64,000 nt of DNA from assembly GCF_008795985.1 (NCBI RefSeq), contig NZ_VMHP01000001.1, forward strand, positions 1,488,001-1,552,000, read 5' to 3'. The stretch is from Marinobacter halotolerans (lineage in GTDB: Bacteria > Pseudomonadota > Gammaproteobacteria > Pseudomonadales > Oleiphilaceae). This document shows, piece by piece, positions 26,312-34,534 of the stretch (positions are counted from its first letter, which is position 1; each line of letters opens with the position of its first letter). Made by a program: the position numbers and the translations under genes. The notes under the pieces are model-generated. The model was not told where the DNA came from and made no database searches. It saw only the letters and a list, made by a program, of their open reading frames with translations.

Positions 26312-28474
26312 ATGGCATCGTCTACCCAGGATCCTGTTGCCTTCTCCGATTCGTTGACCCAAGAATCCGTCCGGCCAAAGCTGCTCAGAACGCCCCGGCT
26401 CGACGCTGGGACGCCGGAAGAGAAACGCACGGAAATTGCCCGCTATTTCGCCAACACGTTTGATACCTATACCCGCCTGTTCGACTGTCTTGCCGGCGAT
26501 GAGGGCTACTTCAAAAAATCCATCCCCCTGCGCCACCCGCTGATTTTTTACCTGGGCCATACCGCCACCTTCTTCGTGAACAAACTGGTACTGGCCAAAT
26601 TGCTGCCTGAGCGCATCGACCCTCACATCGAGTCCGTCTTCGCCGTGGGTGTGGACGAAATGAGCTGGGATGACCTGAACGACGAGCATTATGAATGGCC
26701 CAGCGTATCGGCGGTGAAAGACTACCGGCGGAAAGTCCGTGCCGGCGTGCTGGAGCTGATCGAGACCCTGCCTCTGACCCTGCCGATCAATTGGGAAAGC
26801 CCCTGGTGGCCGATCGTTATGGGCATCGAGCACGAGCGGATCCATCTGGAAACCTCCTCGGTGCTGATCCGCCAGCATGATCTGGCGCTGGTCCGGGCTC
26901 AGCCGGAGTGGGCTCCCGTTCGCCAGACCGGAGAGGCACCGGACAATGCCCTGATCACTGTTCCGGCCGGCGCCGTCCGCATCGGCAAGCCCTATGATGA
27001 CGCTTTCTATGGCTGGGACAATGAATACGGCGAGCACGAAGCCTGTGTGGAAGAGTTCAAAGCCAGCCAGTATCTGGTCAGTAACCAGGAGTTCCTGGAA
27101 TTTGTTGAGGCCGGCGGCTATCAGACGGACCGTTACTGGAGCGAGGAAGGCGCTTCCTGGCGCACGTTTGCCCAGGCCGCACACCCCACTTTCTGGCGCT
27201 GGCACAACGGCTGGCAGCTACGGCTGATGACCGAGGAAGTGGAAATGCCCTGGGACTGGCCGGCTGAGGTGAACTACCACGAAGCAAAAGCCTTCTGTGA
27301 ATGGAAGCGGGAAAAGAGTGGGCAACCCATCCGGCTGCCCACGGAAGATGAATGGTACCGGCTGTGTTCCGAGGCGGGTGTACAAGAGGTGGACGAGCGC
27401 CCCGCAGACGCCAATCTTCATCTGGACCATGGCGCTTCTTCCTGCGCCGTTACCCGTTTTCGCCATGGCCAGTGGTTTGATGTGGTGGGCAACGTCTGGC
27501 AGTGGATGGAAACACCCACCTATCCGTTCGACAACTTCAAGGTTCACCCGCTGTATGACGACTTCACAACGCCGACCTTCGACGGCCAGCACAACCTGAT
27601 CAAGGGCGGCTCGTGGATTTCCTGCGGCGACGAGGCACGCCTGGCAGCGCGCTATGCATTCCGCAGACATTTCTTCCAGCACGCCGGCTTCCGCTATATT
27701 GCCTCGGATGTCGAGGCAGCCCAGCCCAATGCCTACTACGAGAGCGACCGACTGCTGGCCGAGTACGCCGAGTTCCATTTTGGTGATAACTGGTTTGGCG
27801 TGAACAATTTCCCCAAAGCCCTGGCGGACCTGTCTCTCAAGGCGATGAAGGGCAAAACCACCGGCAAAGCACTGGATCTGGGTTGCGCCTGTGGACGGTC
27901 CAGTTTCGAACTGGCCCGTGAATTCGACACTGTAGAAGGCGTCGACTTTTCCGCCAACTTCATTCGGCTGGGCGTTGAAATCGCCGAACAGGGGTCGGTC
28001 CGTTACGAACTGGTAGAGGAAGGGGAGCTGGTCAGCTATCACAACCGTACCCTCGAAGAGCTAGGACTGGACAGCTACGCAGACCGGGTTTCTTTCCATC
28101 AGGGCGATGCCTGCAATCTTAAACCCCAGTACGACGGCTATGACCTGGTGCTGGCCGCGAACCTGATTGACCGGCTCTACCGCCCGAGGCGTTTCCTGGA
28201 CAGTATTCACGAACGCATCAACGACGGCGGTATTCTGGTGATTGCCTCGCCCTATACCTGGCTGGAAGAGCACACTCCGAAAGCGGAATGGATCGGCGGC
28301 TTCAAACGGGATGGTGAGAATCACACCACCCTGGATGGCCTGAAGGAGCACCTGGGCAAGCATTTCCGGCTGGTCAGCGAGCCCAGGAAAGTGCCCTTCG
28401 TGATCCGCGAGACGCAGCACAAGTTCCAGCACACGCTGTCGGAAGTGACTATCTGGGAGCGGTTGCCGCGCTGA
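26312..28474 (+). CDS. ovoA: 5-histidylcysteine sulfoxide synthase / 4-mercaptohistidine N1-methyltransferase (OvoA)
   Basis: A 720-residue three-domain enzyme of ovothiol A biosynthesis: it joins cysteine sulfur to C5 of histidine with O2, and the C-terminal domain methylates the imidazole nitrogen. An N-terminal DinB-like domain provides the three iron ligands, apparently His83 (LGHTATFF), His174 and His178 (GIEHERIH). The central formylglycine-generating-enzyme-like domain (about 205-470) includes YDDAFYGWDNEYGEH and GNVWQWMETPTYPF. The C-terminal SAM methyltransferase starts with ALDLGCACGRSSFELA. All three parts are intact. Ovothiol is an antioxidant thiol, in keeping with ahpCF in the same region. 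Monocistronic; its 3' end overlaps the convergent broken ARH gene. Confidence 0.95.
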   Translation: MASSTQDPVAFSDSLTQESVRPKLLRTPRLDAGTPEEKRTEIARYFANTFDTYTRLFDCLAGDEGYFKKSIPLRHPLIFYLGHTATFFVNKLVLAKLLPERIDPHIESVFAVGVDEMSWDDLNDEHYEWPSVSAVKDYRRKVRAGVLELIETLPLTLPINWESPWWPIVMGIEHERIHLETSSVLIRQHDLALVRAQPEWAPVRQTGEAPDNALITVPAGAVRIGKPYDDAFYGWDNEYGEHEACVEEFKASQYLVSNQEFLEFVEAGGYQTDRYWSEEGASWRTFAQAAHPTFWRWHNGWQLRLMTEEVEMPWDWPAEVNYHEAKAFCEWKREKSGQPIRLPTEDEWYRLCSEAGVQEVDERPADANLHLDHGASSCAVTRFRHGQWFDVVGNVWQWMETPTYPFDNFKVHPLYDDFTTPTFDGQHNLIKGGSWISCGDEARLAARYAFRRHFFQHAGFRYIASDVEAAQPNAYYESDRLLAEYAEFHFGDNWFGVNNFPKALADLSLKAMKGKTTGKALDLGCACGRSSFELAREFDTVEGVDFSANFIRLGVEIAEQGSVRYELVEEGELVSYHNRTLEELGLDSYADRVSFHQGDACNLKPQYDGYDLVLAANLIDRLYRPRRFLDSIHERINDGGILVIASPYTWLEEHTPKAEWIGGFKRDGENHTTLDGLKEHLGKHFRLVSEPRKVPFVIRETQHKFQHTLSEVTIWERLPR

Positions 28475-29238
28475 CCAGTGCGGTAAGCTCCTGATCAATC
28501 TCCCGGTGGGCTACCAGCTGGTCGAACCAGCGGGTGGCCACCCGGTCGCTCAGCAGCCCCATCAAGGCTCCGAGCACCGCGCCTCGGTGCACGTTGTCGC
28601 CCCCCAGATTGGTGTTTACCCGCAGCGCCAGGGACGGGTCATTGCGGTACTTGTAGGCCAGATACAGCACCGCCGGCCAGGACTCGGAAATATAACAGGC
28701 CGGTGAGTACAACCGCCCCACCACCTGGAGATCCGGCAGATTCCGTTTGGCCAGAACTTCCACATCCCGACCCGCCACACCCCGGCCGGCATCCACCAGA
28801 AGCGCGCGCACCCGGTCATCATCCGGGCCTTCCATCAGGCCCCAAAGCAGCGCAACGTAGCGATCACACACCGTCAGCAGGGATTCATCCGGGTGGGTCA
28901 GCGCGACATGGTCACGGCACAGGGCCTGTATGGCAGTGACAGTGCACGTTGGGCTGATTCCAGTACCCCGCCCGGCCCTTCAGAATCAGGTTGCCGACCA
29001 CTTCGGGCGCACTGACCTCTCCGCCTCGACGGCCGCCACTGGTGGTGGAGTGCAGGGACATGATCGACGAAGGGTGAAATTCCGGTGCGGCCTCGAACTG
29101 CTGAATGCCGCCCGGGAACGCCCGGTCTATATCCATGGGGTTGTAATACCAGTGCACCGGCATGGCCAGGGCATCGGCGATGAACTGGGTTTGAAGAGCG
29201 CTGATAACACGATTGATTCGACCAGAACTGTCAGACAT
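28449..29238 (-). pseudogene. ADP-ribosylglycohydrolase, internally deleted and frameshifted
   Basis: The N-terminal 100 or so residues are read from 29238 (SD GAGG), including FIADALAMPVHWYYNP and GNLILKGRAGYWNQPNVH, typical of the ADP-ribosylglycohydrolase family. Directly after NVH the frame runs into a stop at 28912. The C-terminal part continues in another frame from about 28930 to 28449 (HVALTHPDESLL and the NTNLGGDNVHRGAVLGALMG metal-site motif). The joined length of about 265 residues is well short of the roughly 340 expected, so a central piece is missing in addition to the frame change. The gene is therefore probably inactive; a sequencing error alone would not explain the missing segment. 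Confidence 0.75.
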
Positions 29239-29361
29239 CTGAAGCCTCGCTTATGATCAGGAACAGCAGGAACGGTCACAATGTGAATCGGCTTTATGAA
29301 CTGGAGAAAGAAGATCACACTACGCTGAAGCAATAGTCAGCTCGGACAAGGAGTATGCCTC

Positions 29362-30885
29362 ATGAGGCCAGCTATCCCGGAAGTATACGAATTACAGCTC
29401 AATAAAGACCCATCCATGCCTTCCTCCTGGCAATTCGAACCGGGCTCAGGTGTCGTTCTCCTGGTGCCCGAAGCTGATCGGAAGACCATAGAAAATACTC
29501 CCTGGTCGGATTTCCTGGGAAGCCGTCTCCCAGACTATCCGAAAACCACCAATCCGGTGATTCTGTCAGGGCCCGGCGGTGAACGGACAGTGGTTGTTTT
29601 TGTCGCTGACCGGCTTCCGGCATTCAAGGCTCTGACTCTGGCCCGCAAGGTCATCAGCCCTCTGATGGCTGACCGACTGAAACAGATCAATGTGATTTCG
29701 CTGCTTCCAGATGATTCCGCGGCAGCGGGTATGGCTGAATCACTCGTGGCGGCGGCCCACGCGGCACTCTTTCAACTACCGAAAATAACGGACAAGCCCT
29801 CTGACCCGCGCAACCTGAAAGCCATCCGCTTTTCCGGCAATTTCGACAGTGCTGATTTCGCCCACGCGGAAGCAACCGCCGAAGGTAACAACCTGGCCCG
29901 TTGGCTGACCCATTTGCCGGGCAATTATCTGACCCCGGGCATCTATCGGGAGTACGCCGAATCACTTGCTCGCCAGGAAGGCTGGCATACAGAGTTCTAT
30001 GACCTGGACAGACTGGAAGAGCTGGGCGCAGGCGCGTTTCTTTCCGTGGTCGAGGCCAGCCCGGTGAAGGACGCCGGCATACTGCACCTGAAATACCGCC
30101 CGTCTGGGATTGGAGCAAAAGGGACTGAAGAAAAACCCCTCGCCCTGGTCGGCAAGGGCATCTGTTTCGATACCGGCGGAAGCAACCTGAAAGTCGGAGG
30201 TAGCATGCTGGGCATGCATGGCGATATGCAGGGCAGTGCCGTCGCCCTGGGTGCATTTCTTGCCCTGACCCGCCTGGAATTCGACCAGCCCGTTGACTGC
30301 TGGCTGGCTCTGGCGGAAAACCATATTGGTTCCCGGGCTGTTAAATGTAATGACGTGATTACCGCCCTGAATGGCACCACCATCGAACTGATCAATACCG
30401 ATGCCGAGGGTCGCATGGTGCTGTCAGACACTCTGGCATTGGTCTGCCGCGAAAAACCCCGGGCCATCGTCGACTATGCAACGCTTACCGGGGGCGTGGT
30501 AGCCGCCCTGGGACAGCGAATGGGTGGGGCCATCACCAACCGCCGCGAGTGGATCGAGCCGATCATTCAGGCCGGTGAACGTTGTGGCGAGCGGGTCTGG
30601 CCATTTCCCTATGAAGACGATTACGATGAGGATCTGCAATCGCAAGTCGCCGACACCCTGCAGTGCCGGACAACCGGGGCAGGCGATCACATCTACGCTG
30701 CCCGCCTGCTCGGGCGTTTCGTCGACAAGGATATTGGCTGGGTCCACGTGGACATGGCTTCCTCAGGTACTCATAAGGGCGGGCTTGCACAGATACCAAC
30801 CGACCTTCAGGGTTTTGGTGTGCGGTTCGGTGTTGAATGGCTGACCAGGTTTTCCAGGCTGGAAGATGAGAGCAGACCCACATAG
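29362..30885 (+). CDS. M17 family leucyl aminopeptidase
   Basis: A 507-residue cytosolic metallo-aminopeptidase. The C-terminal catalytic domain carries GKGICFDTGGSNLK (catalytic Lys and a metal Asp), the MHGDMQGSA strand, and NTDAEGRMVLSDTL, the M17 signature with its Asp/Glu metal ligands and catalytic Arg. The NTDAEGR signature is canonical; the loop around GGSNLKVGGS differs from PepA, as in the PepB-like branch. The family removes N-terminal residues from peptides and some members bind DNA; only the peptidase role is supported here. The frame of the next gene overlaps its 3' end slightly, depending on the start chosen. Confidence 0.9.
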   Translation: MRPAIPEVYELQLNKDPSMPSSWQFEPGSGVVLLVPEADRKTIENTPWSDFLGSRLPDYPKTTNPVILSGPGGERTVVVFVADRLPAFKALTLARKVISPLMADRLKQINVISLLPDDSAAAGMAESLVAAAHAALFQLPKITDKPSDPRNLKAIRFSGNFDSADFAHAEATAEGNNLARWLTHLPGNYLTPGIYREYAESLARQEGWHTEFYDLDRLEELGAGAFLSVVEASPVKDAGILHLKYRPSGIGAKGTEEKPLALVGKGICFDTGGSNLKVGGSMLGMHGDMQGSAVALGAFLALTRLEFDQPVDCWLALAENHIGSRAVKCNDVITALNGTTIELINTDAEGRMVLSDTLALVCREKPRAIVDYATLTGGVVAALGQRMGGAITNRREWIEPIIQAGERCGERVWPFPYEDDYDEDLQSQVADTLQCRTTGAGDHIYAARLLGRFVDKDIGWVHVDMASSGTHKGGLAQIPTDLQGFGVRFGVEWLTRFSRLEDESRPT

Positions 30886-30895
30886 TCGTTACTTT

Positions 30896-31792
30896 ATGGC
30901 CTCTCAACATTCAGTAAAGGCACTGCTGATCACCAACCCCCAAAGCCGTCACGGCACTGTGGATCAACTGCAGGAGGGTCTGGAGCGACTACACGATGCT
31001 GGCTTCGATGTGGAGTCTGTTCAGTCCAGCAGTCCCTCCGAAAGTCGCGAAATCGTAGAGAGCCGCCACCAGTACATCGACCTCGTGATACTGGCAGGCG
31101 GCGACGGCACCATCAGTTCCATGGCCGAAACGCTGCTGGACTGCAAACTGACCCTGGCGGTGCTGCCCCTCGGCACCGCCAATGATCTGGCTCGATCGCT
31201 CGGCGTCGCCGACAGCCTGGAAGCCGCGTTCAATGCCATTATCGCAAACCGTCGCCAGCGTATCGATCTCGGCCGATTGAACGGGCACTATTTCTTCAAT
31301 GCCGCCCATATCGGGCTGGGCGTAAAGGTTACTGAAGAACTGACCGACAAGAACAAAAAACGCTGGGGCGTGTTCAGTTATCTCAAGGCTTTGTTCGCCG
31401 CTCTGGCAAGGACGGACCAGTTCGCGGTGAAAATTACGGTGGATGGTCGCAGCCATCGGATGCGAAGCATCCACCTGGCGGTGGGCAATGGTCGCTTTTA
31501 CGGCGGCGGCAATGTGATCCACAAGAACGCCCGTATCGACGACCGACAACTATCGGTATACAGCCTGAAACCACAGAAACTCTGGAGGCTATTGCTGCTG
31601 GCACCCCTGCTACGAAGCGGCAGCCATCAAAGGCACCGGCGTATCTTCACCGCCAGGGGCCTGGAAATCGAAGTGCAGACAAAGCGCCCGATGGCGATTC
31701 ATGCCGACGGTGAGCCGGTCTGTTACACCCCCGCCCGGTTTGAGGTCTATCCGGAGGCACTGGAAGCGATCGTCGCAGTGCCAAAGGATTAG
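30896..31792 (+). CDS. YegS/diacylglycerol-kinase-family lipid kinase
   Basis: A 298-residue soluble lipid kinase with the family motifs ITNPQSRHG near the start, VILAGGDGTISSMAETL (nucleotide-binding GGDGT) and LPLGTANDLARSLG, then a beta-sandwich C-terminal domain containing GNGRFYGGGNVI. It phosphorylates diacylglycerol or another lipid; the exact substrate is unknown. An alternative start at 30866 overlaps the aminopeptidase gene by 20 bases; neither start has a good ribosome-binding site. Its TAG stop (31790-31792) is immediately followed by the putative transposon end at 31793. Confidence 0.87.
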   Translation: MASQHSVKALLITNPQSRHGTVDQLQEGLERLHDAGFDVESVQSSSPSESREIVESRHQYIDLVILAGGDGTISSMAETLLDCKLTLAVLPLGTANDLARSLGVADSLEAAFNAIIANRRQRIDLGRLNGHYFFNAAHIGLGVKVTEELTDKNKKRWGVFSYLKALFAALARTDQFAVKITVDGRSHRMRSIHLAVGNGRFYGGGNVIHKNARIDDRQLSVYSLKPQKLWRLLLLAPLLRSGSHQRHRRIFTARGLEIEVQTKRPMAIHADGEPVCYTPARFEVYPEALEAIVAVPKD

Positions 31793-31939
31793 TGTAGGAT
31801 CATAATAAAGTTGGTAACAAAAAACCTCTTTAGACCGCACTTTAAGATACCAAGTCACTTTCGAAAATAAATAAAGTTGGTTACTTTTGAGACTCCCTGC
31901 AGAAAATCAATCATTTTCCGTCGTAATAAAGTTGGTAAC
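31793..31939. mobile_element. putative Tn7-like transposon end (left-end type) with three TnsB-like sites
   Basis: The element begins with TGT at 31793. Three direct copies of a 15-base repeat follow: AATAAAGTTGGTAAC at 31804-31818 and 31925-31939, and AATAAAGTTGGTTAC at 31870-31884. The known Tn7 left end also begins TGT, and its first TnsB site has AATAAAGT starting at base 12 of the element and ends AAAC; here AATAAAGT starts at base 12 too. Three spaced sites within about 150 bases is the layout of a Tn7 left end. The terminus abuts the lipid-kinase stop codon. No right end and no tnsABC genes are in the window, so the element must run beyond the right edge or be a remnant. Confidence 0.6.
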
Positions 31940-32166
31940 TCTCCGATAGGAAACAGGTAAGCTTCAAAGCAATTCCCTTCTGATGGGCATTGCGTTGTTC
32001 ATGATAAATGTACACGAGAAAATAAGTGGACACTATCGTGACGGCGACAGCGCCAGGCTCAGGCATTCAGAACCCTGTTCGCAGCAACAAGTTGACCCCT
32101 TACCTTCTGTTAACCCATGTAATCTCACGACTCAAGACGAGTTTGATTTTCAAGCTTCGAATACAA
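31940..32166. other. non-coding stretch inside the transposon end
   Basis: Between the last TnsB-like repeat and the ABC-3C ATPase stop I see no convincing gene. Small open frames here lack ribosome-binding sites and run into the ATPase gene on the opposite strand. Confidence 0.5.
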
Positions 32167-34035
32167 TCACATACGTCTCGCCAACAAACCAAATCGACCG
32201 TTGCCTTCGAGACCACTGAAGGTCTCAATACGAGCTACATCTCGGATAGCGACCGGCGGGTCAGAGTTTTCGATCACGATGATCTGCACCTTGTCCTTCA
32301 GGCTAGCAAGGTGTTTGTAGAAATGCTCAGCAAGACCTGTCTTCTTGAGGACCTTTTCATCATCCGACAACTCACCATAGCGCGATGTCATCGGCTCACG
32401 ATAAGTGAGCAACGGAGTGTCAAGAACAAGGAAACCAGGATGTGGAAGATCGTTTTCGATACAAAAAACAACAACAGCTACATTAAAAGCAGCATGGAGA
32501 ATTGCTCTGACGCCTTTGCCGTTGGCGGCACGGAGTTTTCCGGCAACGGTAATATCCATAGCTTCCGTATCAAACTGCACCTTGTCTGCATCGGGAAAGC
32601 GCCATTCAGTCAGCACAGACTTCACTGTCTCGCCAAACCGGAACAGTGTAGTCGAATCTGGGCCGACTGATGGTGCATCGCCTTTACTACGTCGGGTTGG
32701 CTCGGCGCCGATTTCGGCTCTCCGGGTTGATAGGTTGGAACGGCGTTTATAAAGGTCGAGAACACGTACTATCCCGGATCGCTTCGAAACATATACTTCG
32801 TAACTTTCTCGCAGAGAAGTTTCATGTGGGCGCGCCTTCTCTATCTCGCCATCGAGTCTATCAATCTCCTTTTTTTCCGAATCAACGGTCCGGCGCAGCC
32901 CAACAGCTTCGGCCTCAAGAGAAGCTATAGTTTGGGTCAGTTCACGTTGTTCACGCTCGATTTTGCGGGCCTCAGCGGCAGCAGCTTTATGCGCCATCGC
33001 AATTTCTTCCGCAGCATGATTATGTTTTTGGGCATCGGACGGAGCACCACAGACCGGACAATCCATATCGGTCATCGCCACGAGCACGAATCCTCCCTCC
33101 TCAATTGATTGCAGGCGCTGAAGGTCTGAGCTGTAGACAGCCTGCAATTTAGAGAAACGTTCAATCGTTAGATCAAGCTCTCCCGCCCTTTCTAATAACT
33201 CGCGACGGCGCTCTATGGTTTTTCGTCTCTCACCTGCAAGGGCGTCAAGTTTTGCTTGGGCATCCTTTAGCCGAGAGGCTAGGTCACTTGCACTTTGCTC
33301 CAGTCGCCGAAGCTGCTCTTCGGTTTCCCTTTCATCTGGTGGATTCTCGCCAAGTTCCGCATCGATCTGGGCAATCAGCTCATCCACTAGTTCAATCTTC
33401 GCAGCCTTCGCCACTTTGCGTTCTGAAGGCTTAGGAACTGTTACGGCAGCGACGTCGTCAACACCGGTAAGCAAAAACTTGAACAGGTTCTGCTCGAAGG
33501 TGCGCTGAGAAGGCGATCCCGAGGTAAAGACAGGACTTTTCTCGGCAATAATGTCCTGCTCGGACACCACAACGTAGGGGGATAACAAGTAAATGGACAG
33601 CGCGTCCTTTTTGCAGTTACCGTCTCGTACAACCGCTTTCCCCGCGACCCCCATCGCATTGAGCAATAAGTGCGAAACCGTATCAGTACGCTTTGAATCG
33701 TGCTTCTGACGCAGCACTAAACCATCTTTGACAGCGGCCTTCTTGTAAAGCCCCTCATAGAGCTTGAACTGACCGCCCTGTGTGGCACGGTAAAGCGTAA
33801 CATCGCGATTATCAGGTAGTGTCAGGCCTAACCAAACCGATTCATAGGCAGCAATTTCTTCAATTTCAGGTAAACTCTTGGAAACACCGAGCATGAACAG
33901 AATGGCCTTCGAAGCGAAGGATTTACCAGTATTCGAGGCGCCATAGATAATACTGAGCCCCTCATCAAACCCAAGTCCGGCGGGCTCAATGCCGGGGCCA
34001 GTGAAGACGAGATGACGCAGCCGGATACCATTCAT
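32167..34035 (-). CDS. ABC-3C system Rad50-like ATPase (DUF3732)
   Basis: A 622-residue SMC/Rad50-type ATPase of the DUF3732 family, the ABC component of three-component conflict systems. Walker A GASNTGKS lies at residues 32-39. Two long coiled-coil arms (about 212-310 and 345-430) flank a zinc-hook-like CPVCGAP with Cys326/Cys329. The ABC signature region NGKGVRAILHAAF and Walker B FLVLDTPLL are in the last quarter. The domain order shows a hinge-containing DNA- or RNP-binding machine rather than a transporter. It is the last gene of the operon and overlaps the middle component by 4 bases. ABC-3C systems have been described by comparative genomics as probable defence systems; antiphage activity of this one is inference. 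Confidence 0.85.
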   Translation of the reverse strand: MNGIRLRHLVFTGPGIEPAGLGFDEGLSIIYGASNTGKSFASKAILFMLGVSKSLPEIEEIAAYESVWLGLTLPDNRDVTLYRATQGGQFKLYEGLYKKAAVKDGLVLRQKHDSKRTDTVSHLLLNAMGVAGKAVVRDGNCKKDALSIYLLSPYVVVSEQDIIAEKSPVFTSGSPSQRTFEQNLFKFLLTGVDDVAAVTVPKPSERKVAKAAKIELVDELIAQIDAELGENPPDERETEEQLRRLEQSASDLASRLKDAQAKLDALAGERRKTIERRRELLERAGELDLTIERFSKLQAVYSSDLQRLQSIEEGGFVLVAMTDMDCPVCGAPSDAQKHNHAAEEIAMAHKAAAAEARKIEREQRELTQTIASLEAEAVGLRRTVDSEKKEIDRLDGEIEKARPHETSLRESYEVYVSKRSGIVRVLDLYKRRSNLSTRRAEIGAEPTRRSKGDAPSVGPDSTTLFRFGETVKSVLTEWRFPDADKVQFDTEAMDITVAGKLRAANGKGVRAILHAAFNVAVVVFCIENDLPHPGFLVLDTPLLTYREPMTSRYGELSDDEKVLKKTGLAEHFYKHLASLKDKVQIIVIENSDPPVAIRDVARIETFSGLEGNGRFGLLARRM

Positions 34036-34526
34036 GCTGATCGCCCCGACGATGTGTCATCAGTCGTAAATTCCGTAGTCCAGCGCCCAATCCGGCTTTC
34101 AATGAGTTCCCGAATTTCAACACTCTCCTGTTGAGCAAAGCGACCTGCCATCCACCTAGCACGCTCCTTGAGCGCAAGAGAATAAGGCGTCTGCAAAAGC
34201 TCTACGTAACTTGGAGCCTCCTCACTGGCGCAAAATTCGATGCCAGCTTCTGTCTCAAAAACGTCAACAAGGTGCATTTGCTGCATCATGCGCAGGCTTC
34301 TCTCTACCAACTGGCGACGAACTAGGAGTTCACCGGTACGATTAGGTAAATCGGGGTGGAGGCTTTCCGGTACGTCCTGCCCATCAATATCGCCTGTATG
34401 TACAATCAAATGATCAAACCACGTCATTTCCATTAAATCGCAATGGCGCGGATAAAAAGCCTCAAGCACTACCAAGGCCCGAATACCGGTTTCAAGGGTG
34501 CTATTGAACGGATGTTTGTCCAACAT
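34032..34526 (-). CDS. ABC-3C system middle component
   Basis: A 164-residue protein; the ATG at 34526 has AGAGGA upstream and lies 8 bases after the stop of the preceding gene. It begins LDKHPFNSTLETGIRALVVLEAFYP, followed by DLMEMTWFDHLIVHTGD and a winged-helix-like region (RRQLVERSLRMMQQMHLVDV), which fits the small helical middle-component family of ABC-3C operons that bridges the ATPase and the effector. Overlaps the ATPase start by 4 bases, implying coupled translation and fixed stoichiometry. The role as adaptor follows from the family description; nothing catalytic is visible. Confidence 0.78.
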   Translation of the reverse strand: MLDKHPFNSTLETGIRALVVLEAFYPRHCDLMEMTWFDHLIVHTGDIDGQDVPESLHPDLPNRTGELLVRRQLVERSLRMMQQMHLVDVFETEAGIEFCASEEAPSYVELLQTPYSLALKERARWMAGRFAQQESVEIRELIESRIGRWTTEFTTDDTSSGRSA

Positions 34527-34534
34527 TCTGTCCT

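Noticed and set aside
31804..31939. Three near-identical 15-base repeats as a small CRISPR array
   Set aside because: The spacings differ (66 and 55 bases), the repeats are too short, no cas genes are near, and the sequence and register match Tn7-type TnsB sites.
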